64,000 bases of DNA from positions 23,895,681-23,959,680 of the forward strand of contig NC_135552.1 in NCBI RefSeq assembly GCF_964340395.1, in the 5' to 3' direction. Source of the stretch: Glandiceps talaboti (lineage: Eukaryota; Hemichordata; Enteropneusta; Spengelidae). Made by a program: the position numbers and the translations under genes. Each line of letters starts with the position of its first letter. Position 1 is the first letter of the stretch. Below are positions 14,742 to 26,800 of the stretch, in pieces. The notes under the pieces were generated by a model, which saw nothing but the letters and a program-made list of their open reading frames with translations, did no database searches and had not been told where the DNA came from.

Positions 14742-14797
14742 TAGTCTTAAGGTCAAGACTACAAGGTTAATTAACTTGACTTGACCCTAAGATTAGA
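14742..14797. repeat. Imperfect hairpin
   Basis: The segment tagtcttaaggtcaagacta and the downstream acttgaccctaagattaga are near-complementary around a ttaattaa centre. Arms are about 25 bp. It could be a remnant of a palindromic element. Confidence 0.4.
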
Positions 14798-15788
14798 CAG
14801 ATGAAATTTATCATGATCACATGACATGAACCTTTCACTATGAAAAGAATAGAGGGTTTGTATTTTCATGAATAGTTTGTAATTTTCAACACTTTCAAAT
14901 TATATTTTAATACTATTTCATAAATAAGGACTTTTTCTGTAATTTTAGTCAACAAATTATTGTGATTTGTCTAAAAGTTATGGAAAAGATAAATATTGTT
15001 TTGAGTAGTTTCGGAGGGAAAAGTTAATAGGTAAAGTAGTCTGCTACATATTGGATAAACATATCCAGTGTTCTATGTAATTATACATGTAGTATGAAAT
15101 GGTTTAGTATAAGCTGTCAACATTTTGAAATAACAAGTGTGTCTGTCATAAATGGAGATAAATTTTTTGAGTGGACAAATAACAAAGTCCTGATAAAGTC
15201 TAAATTTACATAATTATCAAAACGGTTCTCCATGGCTAAATTAGTATTCAGGTTGTGATTAAATACTTGTTTTCTGTTCAACATTTTGACAAGTACAGCT
15301 GATAAAGCTATCATTCTCTGAGGAACTCAGGTCATGTTGTAAGCTGTATGTTTCTGGCATGCATGTTTTGACAACAACAAGAAATTTATCCTCCACTTGA
15401 AACTCCCTTTTGACAAGCAGACCATCATAAACATGATCCTCCCACGTGACGTTTCCATCAACAGTTCCTAAACTATCCAGTGTTTGCCGTCTCTAAAGAA
15501 AGACATGTTGTTTGTTGCTTCTGATTTGTCCATGACCAAAACACATCTTGTGGAAGCCATCATTCTCCATCTACTACATGTATGTGTGTTTTGAATTTGA
15601 CTGGGTGGGTATAAAACACATGTATTCTGTAAGTTGCTATGTCAATACTGCTCTACACTGAGTCTGACAGTAATGGCCTCCGTTGGCGCTACTGTAAGCC
15701 ATTTATTACACCTCCGTCCGTGACTTGGTAGCGACAGTTTAGTTCAAGACCGTTTGACATACACACTTAACATAGCTGAAGTACAGCA

Positions 15789-15918
15789 GTCCACTGCACT
15801 GTCAAGATACATTGTTAGCTGGTCATACCTCCTAGCCCTCATATTATGAATTCAGTATACAAGAATACAAGGGCTAGGAGGTACGACTAGCTAACGGTAT
15901 CTCGACAGCACAGTGGAC
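15789..15918. repeat. Palindromic element with about 50-bp arms
   Basis: Arms 15789-15839 and 15870-15918 are complementary. The best-matched part is cctcctagccct / agggctaggagg, and the outer ends are gtccactg / cagtggac. The loop is about 30 bp. No convincing target duplication was found. Probably a MITE. Confidence 0.6.
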
Positions 15919-16091
15919 AGTAGCCATTCCATTGAAATCTGTAGACCAGTTCTAGATAAGATCTACATGTTTCTGTCCATAATAACATGACAATGTCAAG
16001 GATATGTTTGTTTATGTTGGCACTCTATAAATGTATTATTTACCAACTACTAATAGTAGTGGTAGACTACATCAAGTTTGTTCAAACTTTG

Positions 16092-16396
16092 ATACAACCC
16101 ATAACACCAAAGTAAAGCATTTTCTGTATGTACTACAATCATTTATAGCATCCATATCAAATACAACCCATAACACTGAAGTAAAGCATTTTCTGTATGT
16201 CTACAATCATTTATAGCATCCTCATCAAGTGTAAAAGTATACTGTTTCACTTGCTAATTAACCACATTAGAAAGGCCACATGCTGGGCTTGTAAATAAAC
16301 CAATTGAAAGAGTATACTTTTTCATTTGAGATATGAATGCTACAAACGAGTGTAGTACATACAGAAAGTGCTTTACTTCGGTGGTACTGGTTGTAT
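16092..16396. repeat. Foldback with a doubled left arm
   Basis: Two tandem 69-bp units start at 16092 and 16161 (atacaacccataacac). A third, inverted copy occupies 16301-16396. Shared core words are agtaaagca, tttctgtatgt and gtatac. The inverted copy is diverged by roughly 15 percent by eye. Confidence 0.6.
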
Positions 16397-16689
16397 TTAA
16401 TTTACCTAGGTTAACTAAAGCAATTATTGCATTATCACAAAACTATATGCAACCACTGAACCGTGTATATTTCCCATGTGAACTTTTAGAAGTATCCAGT
16501 GTCCATTCAAATTAGCAAGATTCAAATACTACTATAAGTATAATTCTCTACTGCTAATGGATTGAAAGAGATTTTGTTATGAGAATAAGGGTTGATTACT
16601 TGATGATTTGGGTAAGGTTTACAGTTCATTTATTCCAACTCTGTTGATCATATACCAGTTATCTGCAGTCATTCATTGTATTTATACAG

Positions 16690-17655
16690 AGACTGGTACA
16701 GATACAGATAGAGATACAGATACAGATACAGATACAGATACAGATACAGATACAGATACAGATACATGTATAGATACAGATACAGATACATGTATAGATA
16801 CAGATACAAATACAGATACATGTACAGATACAAATACAGATACAGATACATGCATAGATACAGATACAGATACAGATACAGATACATGTATAGATAGATA
16901 GATACAGATACAGATACAGATACAAATACAAATACAGATACATGTATAGATACAGATACAGATACAAATACAGATACATGTATAGATACAGGTATAGGTA
17001 CAGGTACAGATACAGGTACAGGTATAGGTATAGGTACAGGTACAGGTACAGGTACAGATACAGATACAGGTACATGTATAGATACAGATACAGATACAGA
17101 TACAGGTACAGATACAGGTATAGGTACAGATACAGATACAGATACAGGTACAGGTATAGATACAGGTACAGATACAGGTACATGTATAGATACAGATACA
17201 GGTACAGGTATAGGTACAGATACAGATACAGATACAGGTACATGTATAGATACAGATACAGGTACAGGTATAGGTATAGGTACAGATACAGATACAGGTA
17301 CAGATACATGTATATATACAGATACAGGTATAGGTACAGATACAGATACAGACACAGGTATAGGCACAGACACAGGTACAGATACAGGTACAGACACATA
17401 CTATACATGTACAGGTACAGATACAGATACATGTACAGATACAGACAAAGATACAGATACATGTACAGATACAGACAAAGATACAGATACAGGTATATGT
17501 ACAGACACAGGTACAGACACATACAGACACATGTACAGGTACAGATACATATACAGATACAGACAAAGATACAGATACATGTACAGATACAGGACAGACA
17601 GACGAACGGACAGACAGACAGAGACAGACAGAGATACAGATAGAGATACAGAGGA
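16690..17655 (+). repeat. About 950-bp hexanucleotide array (GATACA)n with variants
   Basis: The array is built of gataca units with interspersed ggtaca, ggtata and catgta variants. The left part is mostly gataca, the middle is rich in ggtaca/ggtata, and the right has gacaca and gacaga. All six frames stay open over parts of it, producing long low-complexity open frames that are not genes. Confidence 0.92.
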
Positions 17656-19670
17656 GTTACAGATTGAGAGCCAGTATACAAACTTCAAAGTCTGCAGTAC
17701 TGTAGATATTTCTGTTATGTCTGTGTGACTATACATAATAGTTTCCTTAGTTAATACATGTTGTACCAGAGTATGTTAAGTTGAAAGTACAGTCGTGACA
17801 GCCCATCTAAAGGACTGAGTAGGTACTTGAACCACACAAAGACTAGTAGTGTATTTTCACAGAGTCACTCATCTGTTCTTGCTGTTATTTTCAATACTCC
17901 AAGTAGGCTGACCACCTTCTCTGCTGCACACAACACTGCCCTGCCCTCAGGCTAAATTATTGTTCAGGTCATTTCACCTGAAAACTTATCAAATATTGGT
18001 GGTAGCAATTACCTGTTGTGGGTTTTTAATCATTGAATTTAGTTCTGCAAGTGATTATCCGACACAATTGGGGTGTTTGTAAAATAAAATGAAATGAGTG
18101 CTAGACAATAGAAACTTAGGGTAGACAAACTCTGTGTTGTTGTACTGGTTGTACACATTGGTTTAACAATGATGTCATTGTGACAGCCAGAGGGTCATTT
18201 CAGGTAGAGTTCAAAGGTTATCCATGTTATCACTGTAAACCTCATCATGGTAGGGGGTTGTAAAGTTTGACAGTTACTGGTGTGTGAACTTGAAAAAAAA
18301 GCCAGAATGGAGTCTGTAAATTTAACCATGATGCTGTAGCTTGCAGGTAATGGTACACCATGAATTGTCCTTTTGGACAAACAACGTAAAGATTGCATGT
18401 GTTTAAACAAAGTGATTGCCTGGCTATAAGATGTACTTGTCAGGTCAATGATGTCAGTATAGTTCATGGTTGGTTAATGTGAAAGATTACTGTCAATCAA
18501 AATGTCACATGTAAACTTGATCTACTCCCAGTCTCCACTGTGTCCATTCAGCATAGATCTCTACTGTAATGCATGATAATACCCTTGCATTCAGAGCTAT
18601 GTGAAATACTGCATCTAGCTCAATTCTAATGCAGAAATCAATCCTTATCAATCCTTTCTCATTTCTGTACAAAAAAAAATGCAAGTTTAAGAGCTAAATG
18701 TAATTATGATCCCCACTGATAAATAGTACTAATGTGAAAACCTGGGAATGAATTATGGGCCTTTTAAGATCTTGATTTCATAATTATTTGATATCAAACA
18801 GCATGAAACAACATAACTTATTCAGTTAGTCTTAAACAAGACACAATTGAAAGTGAAGAAGAACTCAAAGGATTGCCATGGATACTACATAGATATTGGT
18901 AATTGATATATCTAGGCAACTGCCAGTACCCAGGAGATGGCACTAATTGGATTACTTCTGCATCATAAATCATGAGTAAATTAAGTAACCGGCAGTTACA
19001 GCTCCTGGCCATCATATCAGATAAGTTCATCTCAGGCCATGAGTTGTAATAATTATGTCATAATAAGTATAAGCATAAATCATACCTTATCCTGAATAAA
19101 TCATTTGTTGTACAACGAACCATGTATCATTTCCCATATGTAATAAATTTACTGTGTGATTTATTTTAGGTGTAATAATTTTAACAGATGTACGTACGGT
19201 TTGGAATTTGATTTATGCAGTCTTAGTTTTCGTGACAATGTTTTCACTTTTCTTAATCAAGTACAGATGACATTATAATTATTATAATGATGTGGAATTC
19301 TTGTTCAGTTCTGTAGGTTCTACTTTCAAGGCTCTCCATGTTAGATATAGTGTAGAAAATAACTTGTATCGTTTAAAATATAACTAATATAATAATTATA
19401 GAAAATGACTACCATCATTTAGAAAATAACTAATGTTGATATTATTTAGAAAAGTATTGACATCATAAGTAAAATACAATATATGTTGTCATCTGTCCTA
19501 TTAAAAGCAGCGTATCTGAGTATGAAAGTCGTGCTACAATGAATTACGTGAAAAGCTACAAGATAAAACTGCAAGGCTAGGGGAGATACTGCTTGTGTTC
19601 AGATATATGAAAAAAGATCATAATTTTTGAAGAACAAATTAGCCTGCAGTTCAATTGATGTCTGTCACTG
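17656..19670. other. No gene recognised
   Basis: Unique-looking AT-rich sequence without supported exons or clear repeats. Confidence 0.55.
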
Positions 19671-19766
19671 TGTGCAGTTAGCATTCTTTCCGGTAAAGTT
19701 GATGTCTGTGTACAGTTAGCATTCTTTCCAGTAAAGTTGATCTCTGTGTGCAGTTAGCATTGTTTT
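19671..19766 (+). repeat. 38-bp tandem repeat, about 2.5 units
   Basis: Units start at 19671, 19709 and 19747 with tgtgcagttagcattctttc. The last unit changes to gcattgtttt and abuts a foldback element. Confidence 0.6.
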
Positions 19767-20154
19767 GAGCTGAGTTCATGTACAGCCCATTTTCAGTTAC
19801 CATTCACAGGCTCTGTTTGATGCAAACACAGAAACCAGTACAAACTTGCGTATTCTACACTGAGATAGCAAGATAACAATTTCTTGCTACACTTTGTCTA
19901 AATGAAATAAACCATTTAAACGTACTGTAACTAGACAACAGACACACAGGCGCCAATGTTTTGACATCTATACTTGATGTCTGCATGATGGCATGTTAGT
20001 TCATTTCATTTAGACAAACTATTGCAAGAAACTGTATTCATTCGACCTTGCTGTCTTACAGTGTATCATGTGCAGTTTCTTATTTGTTTCTGCATGGTTG
20101 TATCACACAGTGCCTGGTGAATGGTAACTTGAAATGCGCTATATGTGTGCCGCC
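19767..20154. mobile_element. Foldback element with about 130-bp arms
   Basis: Left arm about 19767-19918 and right arm about 20000-20154 are imperfect inverted repeats. Examples are ttaccattcac / gtgaatggtaa, and tttgtctaaatgaaat / atttcatttagacaaa. The direct repeat gttagcattgtttt lies on both sides (19753-19766 and 20155-20168), consistent with a target duplication. No transposase is encoded, so it is non-autonomous if mobile. Confidence 0.6.
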
Positions 20155-20163
20155 GTTAGCATT

Positions 20164-20454
20164 GTTTTCAGGTGTTTTAAGAGCAGTGTCAATTTAAGAA
20201 TGTTGTAGCAGTCCCAAGGGTTTTTTTGGTCAAGATATAATGACCAGTTAAGTCTGTTAAATCATCAGTAATGGCATGTGTAATGTTAGTTTATTGACTT
20301 TAATGATTTATGTTAACATGCATTCAGAATACTTAAACTTAGACATTTGTCCTGGCAAGGTAATGGATATGTACTGGTAGAACACATATGCACATACATA
20401 CACAAAGACACACACACTCATATATATACATACATACATACATACATACATACA

Positions 20455-20485
<31 letters not shown>

Positions 20486-20697
20486 CAAATTCTTTTATTT
20501 CCAACTTACATGAACATAGCATGTACAGGTAAAGTATTTACATAATTCCTTTACAGAATACACACACAATACCTTGCAGGAAATCATACTGACTAGTGAA
20601 CGAGTTTCTCTTGGTCACTTATGACAAACGCACATACATACACATTACATGTGCTACAACATTCTTAAATTGACACTGCTCTTAAAAACCTGAAAAC
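20164..20697. repeat. 47-bp nearly perfect inverted repeat spanning a CATA array
   Basis: Left arm 20164-20210 and right arm 20652-20697 are complementary with only one or two differences (tgctacaacattcttaaatt core). About 440 bp lie between them, including a CATA run. The high identity implies a recent inverted duplication. Confidence 0.65.
20424..20484 (+). repeat. (CATA)n microsatellite
   Basis: About 15 uninterrupted CATA units. Confidence 0.95.
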
Positions 20698-20948
20698 ATA
20701 CATACATACATACATACATACATACATACATACATACATACATACATACATACATACATACATACATACATACATACATACATACATACATACATACATA
20801 CATACATACATACATACATACATACATACATACATACATACATACACACATACACACACACACAGACAGACATACATACATACATACATACATACATACA
20901 TACATACATACATACATACATACATACATACATACATACATACATACA
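20697..20948 (+). repeat. (CATA)n microsatellite with a CACA/CAGA centre
   Basis: About 60 CATA units, interrupted near 20845-20870 by cacacaca and cagacaga. It is followed to about 21015 by a degenerate 16-bp ctctctcacgactttc repeat. Confidence 0.95.
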
Positions 20949-21278
20949 TTCTCTCTCATGACTTTCTTTCTCTCACGACTCTCTCTCTTACGACTTTCTC
21001 TCTCACGACTCTCTCTGTTAGTTCTTTGAAGTCATTAATCTTATTGGTGATGTTATCTGGTTGACTGTCACTGTCACATAAGGAATGACATCATGACATT
21101 TAATGACGTCTCAGCTGTCAAAAAGTGTGTCCCAAACCACAGATGGCATCTATTTAAAGGTATCACACAGAGTAAGTCATGATCTTGTCAGTTTTAACAG
21201 TGAAAGGCCACATAAATAAGGTTCTCTGTTTTCTGGATAGTATGTTTGTCACCTTGTGAAAGACACATACACAACGTA

Positions 21279-21401
21279 CCATCAATCTTACACCCACGAT
21301 CACACCCAAAGTAAGTTATAAAATACTAGTGATACTAAAGACATGTACAACTCTATCAATCTTACACTCACACCCAAAATAAGTTATGAAATACTAAAGG
21401 A
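21279..21401 (+). repeat. Imperfect tandem duplication, about 70 bp
   Basis: atcaatcttacac..cacacccaaa.taagttat.aaatacta occurs twice. Confidence 0.5.
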
Positions 21402-23037
21402 TCTTTGTATAGAATGATGGATTGTAGAAGGCTTGACACAATGGTGTACTTAGGTGGAGGGTACAGGTAACCAGGTCACCTAAAGGTCAACATTATGACA
21501 CAGGAAGGGTTAACTCTATGTAAGAACCCCGACATTATACATGCACTCTGTGACATCTCGCTGGAAATATGTCAATTTCACAATGACATAAATTAACACA
21601 GAATGCCATCTGCATCTTCTGATTTGTGAATTTTGTTATCTGTCAATGTAATGTACATTGTAGTTTATATTTACTGGCTGTATATAAGTATAAATGTTAA
21701 CCTTTTGGAATTTTCCTTCAAAAATTAGCCAGAGAGATCCATATTAGTAGTTTTAGTTGATTTAAAACTATCACAGATGTGCGAAAAGATATTGTCTTTA
21801 ATTCCGTAACAATTTATGCAGTATTTGGCAACATTTGAAGTTTTTAGTTCTCAGCTTTTCTTTGATTGAATTATCAAATACCTGAACAAGACAATGTACA
21901 GTGAAAGATACATATCAGTTTTTCAGATAGTTTATAACTATCAGAGATTAGAGAAATATGTTGTCTTCAACTTTACAAAAAAATGAAAAAAATTTAATGA
22001 CTTAATTACATGTTGACTTAGATTTTAACATTACATTTATCATGGTGGTTTTACACTCCCAATGTAAAATATGATATCAAACTATTATAGAAAAACTCAA
22101 TTTTCTCGTGAAATTGTTGTCATGTCAGGTGGTCAAAATAGGTACCAAACCTTGCTGTATATAACAATAGACCCTACAAGAGTGTAAGGTCTATGACATT
22201 AGTTCTAATGCCAATGCACAAAAATCCTAATATTTATCACCAACAGTACAATATTGATATGTATATCCAAATATTGCCTAAACAACAGGAAATTGGGGTG
22301 ACTAAATTCCATGTTTTTCATGAAAAATATCATCCTGCACTTTACTTCAAACCATAAATAGTTGACAATATTGTTTATAATTCAGAGCACTTGTGTAACA
22401 TTGCCGTAGGAGGGTCAACATGCAACAATTAAATATTTATATATACTGAAAGAATGTATAAGATATTTATGGTTTAGACTTGTAAACTGCTTGGGGGTGT
22501 AAACTGAGATTGTCAGAAATTGTATTTCCAGAGAGGTTTTCTCCAGGAAAGGACTATTACTATTTGAAATATTAAATAGGAACAGAATGAATAGCATTGT
22601 TATCATATGAAGCTGGAACATACAGATTTGAATATACTCTTTACTGTACAATTAATCATGTTGTATCAAATTGTGGGTTTTTTTGCAAATAAATACCCCT
22701 GGTAGAGAGGATTGATTTGGCAGATTTTTTTTAAAAATTCAATATTTAAAAAAAATAAAATTTTTTGGTGATTTATTTGAGTCCTAAATCTCAACTTTAC
22801 TCCTGCAACAAAATAACATTTGATTCATTTATTCATTTTATTTCCTTTACTATTTTTAGTGTTTCAAGTTTCATCATTTGTTGCGTAAAAATTTTTTGAT
22901 TTTGTCTCTTCATTCAAGGTTTATTTATTAATACTATGTTGCAGATTTTTTAAAATAGTCCGATTTGAATTTTTCCATGACGTGATGTATGGAATGTCTC
23001 TATTTGTGCTTGCTGTTGATATTGACCTTTCTGAATG

Positions 23038-23083
23038 AGATGATGATGATGATGACGATGACGACGATGACGATGACGATGAC

Positions 23084-23119
<36 letters not shown>
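23038..23119 (+). repeat. (GAT/GAC)n trinucleotide repeat
   Basis: Mixed gatgat and gacgat units, about 27 in total. Confidence 0.92.
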
Positions 23120-23690
23120 CCTTGTACTGCAGTTATTTCTACCTTCTTCTTGTGTAAGGTCTCATCCTCATTTTACCCATCATGCAGTTTAGAAAAGTAT
23201 GTGAAGTACAACATGAAGGTTAAGTCATTATGTATGCATTAAAAAATTGCAATGAATTTGTTTAGTTTACATGTACATACATGTAGATACACTCACTTTA
23301 GTTTAATCTACAGGTATCTCTAAAGTGATTTTGTATGTTGCACAATCATAACTTATCAAACGGATACTGTCATTAGTGTTGCTGTACAGCAGGGGAATCA
23401 GGTCCATCCATCGACTAGATAGTGAGATTGTACATTTTAAAACAAAAAAAGGGGGGGTGATATAAATAGTATTTGACAGAGTGCTTACACTACACTGGCT
23501 TTCTTCCTGTAAACTCTGACATGACATGATTCCTACCTGAGTTATAGACATAGCATGCCCTCAAGTCATTCTTTCCAAAACCACTAACTAAAACAGCACT
23601 TCAACATTTCTGGGCGGAGACTAAATGGTCGCTTGGCAACCAATCCCAGTGACAGCAAATTGGATACATTTCAGTGTATGGATATAATCA

Positions 23691-23857
23691 GTTTATGCTT
23701 GACTTGCATGGTGGCTGGAGCCCTAGAAACTGTTGAGTGTCTTCTGTGTTTATGCTTGACTTGCATGGTGGCTGGAGCCCTAGAAACTGTTGAGTGTCTT
23801 CTATGTTTATGCTTGACTTGCATGGTGGCTGGAGCCCTAGAAACTGTTGAGTATGTT
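23691..23857 (+). repeat. 57-bp tandem repeat, three units
   Basis: Units start at 23691, 23748 and 23805 with gtttatgcttgacttgcatg and are almost identical. The 57-bp period keeps one frame open across all three. Confidence 0.8.
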
Positions 23858-26800
23858 CCCCGTTCTCAATGATTTAACAACATTCTAATAATGATTAGTC
23901 TGATATGTGAACATCTTAAATGCATTAGGTCTAACAAGGCAGCACCATAAGTGTTCAACACATCGTTATAAGTATTATTTCCACATTCAGTACATCTTAT
24001 CGTACTTTGAACTTGGCAATCGTGTCCTGTACAGTGTAAAAGTAAGTGTTCACCAGAATTTAGCTTTCTTTAAGTATCAAGAGCATGCCAACATTTTTCA
24101 ACTATATTTCTGTAACAAGAGAAACAAGGGACCTGCCAGGATTAATGTTGTTTGAATTATTTTAGAAAGTTAGAAGTGTACACACTGTATGAATGACATA
24201 AATCTAATACTATCATTACAATTGCCCGTTTTTCTTGGATGTCTTAAACTTAACATGAAATACCTTGTACTGGAGACCGAGTCAAATGTACTCAGTTCGT
24301 GCAATATATATTATATACTTTAAAACCTTCGTTGCACAGTTCAACAGATTGTTATCAACATCTCAGTTTCTGTCCTTGAATGTTTTTCCAGTCTAAGCTA
24401 ACGAGATGACAAAGTAGGGAGCGTGAAATAGGTTTTGCTGACTGAAATATCACTGCTAGGACTAGCTGAAAGATTTGGGTGTGAAACTTTGCACTGATAA
24501 ATCGCAGGATGTAAAGCTTGAAGTATGTCCTCAATGAAAGGAAGTCACAGCTTGTATTCAAGTCTTAGTCATGTAACATCCATCTAAATCACTCCAGTAT
24601 ACTACTACAAACATACACACATTGGCTCAGCTGTGAGTTGGTTATTGTCTAGTCACAATGTCTATTGTGGATGACTTTTTTCTCTTCTTTTTTTTTGGAC
24701 GTATATCTGTTCGTTTCATGACATGGTGTTTCCTGGAGGTGAAGTGATCCCTTGATTCACTCTACACCATTCCCAGCATTATCCAGAGATTTCAACCACC
24801 ACAATTCCCAGACTAATATCACTGTGTTATGAATTATTAATTATGAATATTACTGTATAAAGTTTTGTACACTGTAATGCTTTGTATATGCTGTATACTA
24901 TAAAATCATCAGGTGGAGACATAGTGCAGTTTTGGTTAGCATTTCGGAATCATTTTTCTATACAGTAATGTCTTAGACTTGTGCAGTACTATATTTTGCA
25001 AGATTCACTTGATATTTGTTCCATTTAAACCAGATAATATTAGACATCATGTCTATTTTAACACACATAGATTGTCACTGTAGTGTCTGTCAACGATTCA
25101 TCTTTGTGTTGTCGGCTGTTTTTTCAAATTCTTTTTTTTTCCATATTTCATTTTCAAAGAGAGAGAAATCTTCAGCAATTTAAAAAGAACAACAACAATT
25201 ATTGTGCTGGGTGTATCAAATTTCAACATAAGCCTTGGTTGACCCACATCTTTTTTGAAAGTCTAAATGTTTATGAGTATATATAGATGCAGGTCAACAA
25301 TTATACTTCAAGTTTCAATTCAGATTTAAAAACTTTTCTCAGACATCAAAATTAAACATTTCAGATGAGAGCTAGAAAAGAAAGAGTGGTTTACTGTTTT
25401 ATCTCTCTTGAGTCTCGTTAAAAAGAACTTCATTACAGAGACCAGATTCATGTTGAGGTGAATGCAGTGTTTGTTTGTATGCCTTGGTTGACAGGATAAA
25501 TATGTCATGGGAAAAAAGTGGACTAATCTGTGCAGTCTGTCATGTAAGTCATTGTTAATCTGCTTCCATACTTAATTTATTTTTAGTACTTGTAAGGACA
25601 CAACAGACTGAATAGATTTCATGGGTATAAAATCTAATTTATGGCCACAGTCTGAAAGCATTCTCCTTCAGATACTGGTTAATATGGCAATAATAAATGC
25701 CAAGCTTTGATACATGAATCAGAAGGTCTGGGCCAAAGCTGTCGTAATCACTAACTGTATTTTTTCTGACTTCGATGTTTTCAAATGACTATATTTTAAT
25801 ATATAAATAATGTTACTTTGACCTGCATTTTGAGGTCATCAAGTCCAAACCATGTTGTGAAACAGAGGGATGGCATGACAAAGTTTATTTAAAAAATTGA
25901 TGAAAACAATGGTAGTCCATGGTAGGAAGTGATATAACATAACATTTTCTTCTTCTGTAATATACTCTTGTGAAAGATAATCTTGCATTGGATCCTATAG
26001 GGTCATCATACAAGTATCTGCTGTCAGATGTGGAAGGGGGAGGGGTGTCATCTGACAAGTAGACACTAAGTCATTGACAATAACTTTTGCACATTGTATT
26101 CAAATGTAATTTGGGCATGATCAGACTTTTCACAATTGTTTGGAAGGGTGATTTAGGACCACATATTGTTTTTGGATGTTACCCCTGACATTCTTTCATT
26201 GTGAGCACCTAGTTTAAAATCTATGGTTCACCCAATCAGGTACAGGTAGATACTAAAGTTTGTCTGACTAAATGACTTTCTCTAATTTCTTCCACTATTT
26301 GTATACACCAACCCAATCCAAGTTCACTTCTCTTTTTAACGATATAGTACCTAGTAAATCCCCTTTGACAAAAATAGACACACATTAGGGTCGTAATAAA
26401 AGACTCGCTAACTGAAAGGGCTAGCCCTGTGGTCTTCATAAAATATATATCATCACACATGTCATCCTTTAACACAGCATAGACTAAGTTGTCATCATCA
26501 TTTTTGTTAACCTTCACTTTTAGGGACTTTATTTAAATGTTAAGAGATATAGTAAAGTTTATTACTATAGTGAAACATGCATACCAAGACTCATGCTGCT
26601 CAACATGAAAATCAGCAAAAAATGAGTTTGTGAAGAAGTATGAATTTTGAATAAGTTTTTGATACCTTACCTTACCTTATACCAAATTATTGCAATATAT
26701 CATGTGTCTGTGTGTGTATATGTTATACATGAAATATGATGTTACTCTAACTGTTACCATTCTCTCCTGCTGTGAACATGGTGGTTAGCGGGGTCCTTGA

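Larger units (their letters stand above)
4919..16091. other. No gene recognised; scattered small elements
   Basis: Apart from the listed MITEs and tandem repeats I see no exon I can support. The segment 14372-14617 is open on both strands and relatively rich in CpG, but no splice sites extend either frame into a recognisable product. Confidence 0.55.

Noticed and set aside
16659-17681. Very long open frames (up to 340 codons) on both strands
   Set aside because: They lie wholly in the GATACA array and translate to low-complexity repeats such as Tyr-Leu; a 6-bp repeat without stop codons opens several frames at once.
20347-20959. Tyr-Ile/Met-Tyr-Val-Cys repeat frames around CATA arrays
   Set aside because: Tetranucleotide repeats without stop codons; the same happens at 60.3 and 62.6 kb.
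23633-23872. Open frame with three repeated 19-residue units
   Set aside because: Explained by a 57-bp tandem DNA repeat; no splice context or family resemblance.
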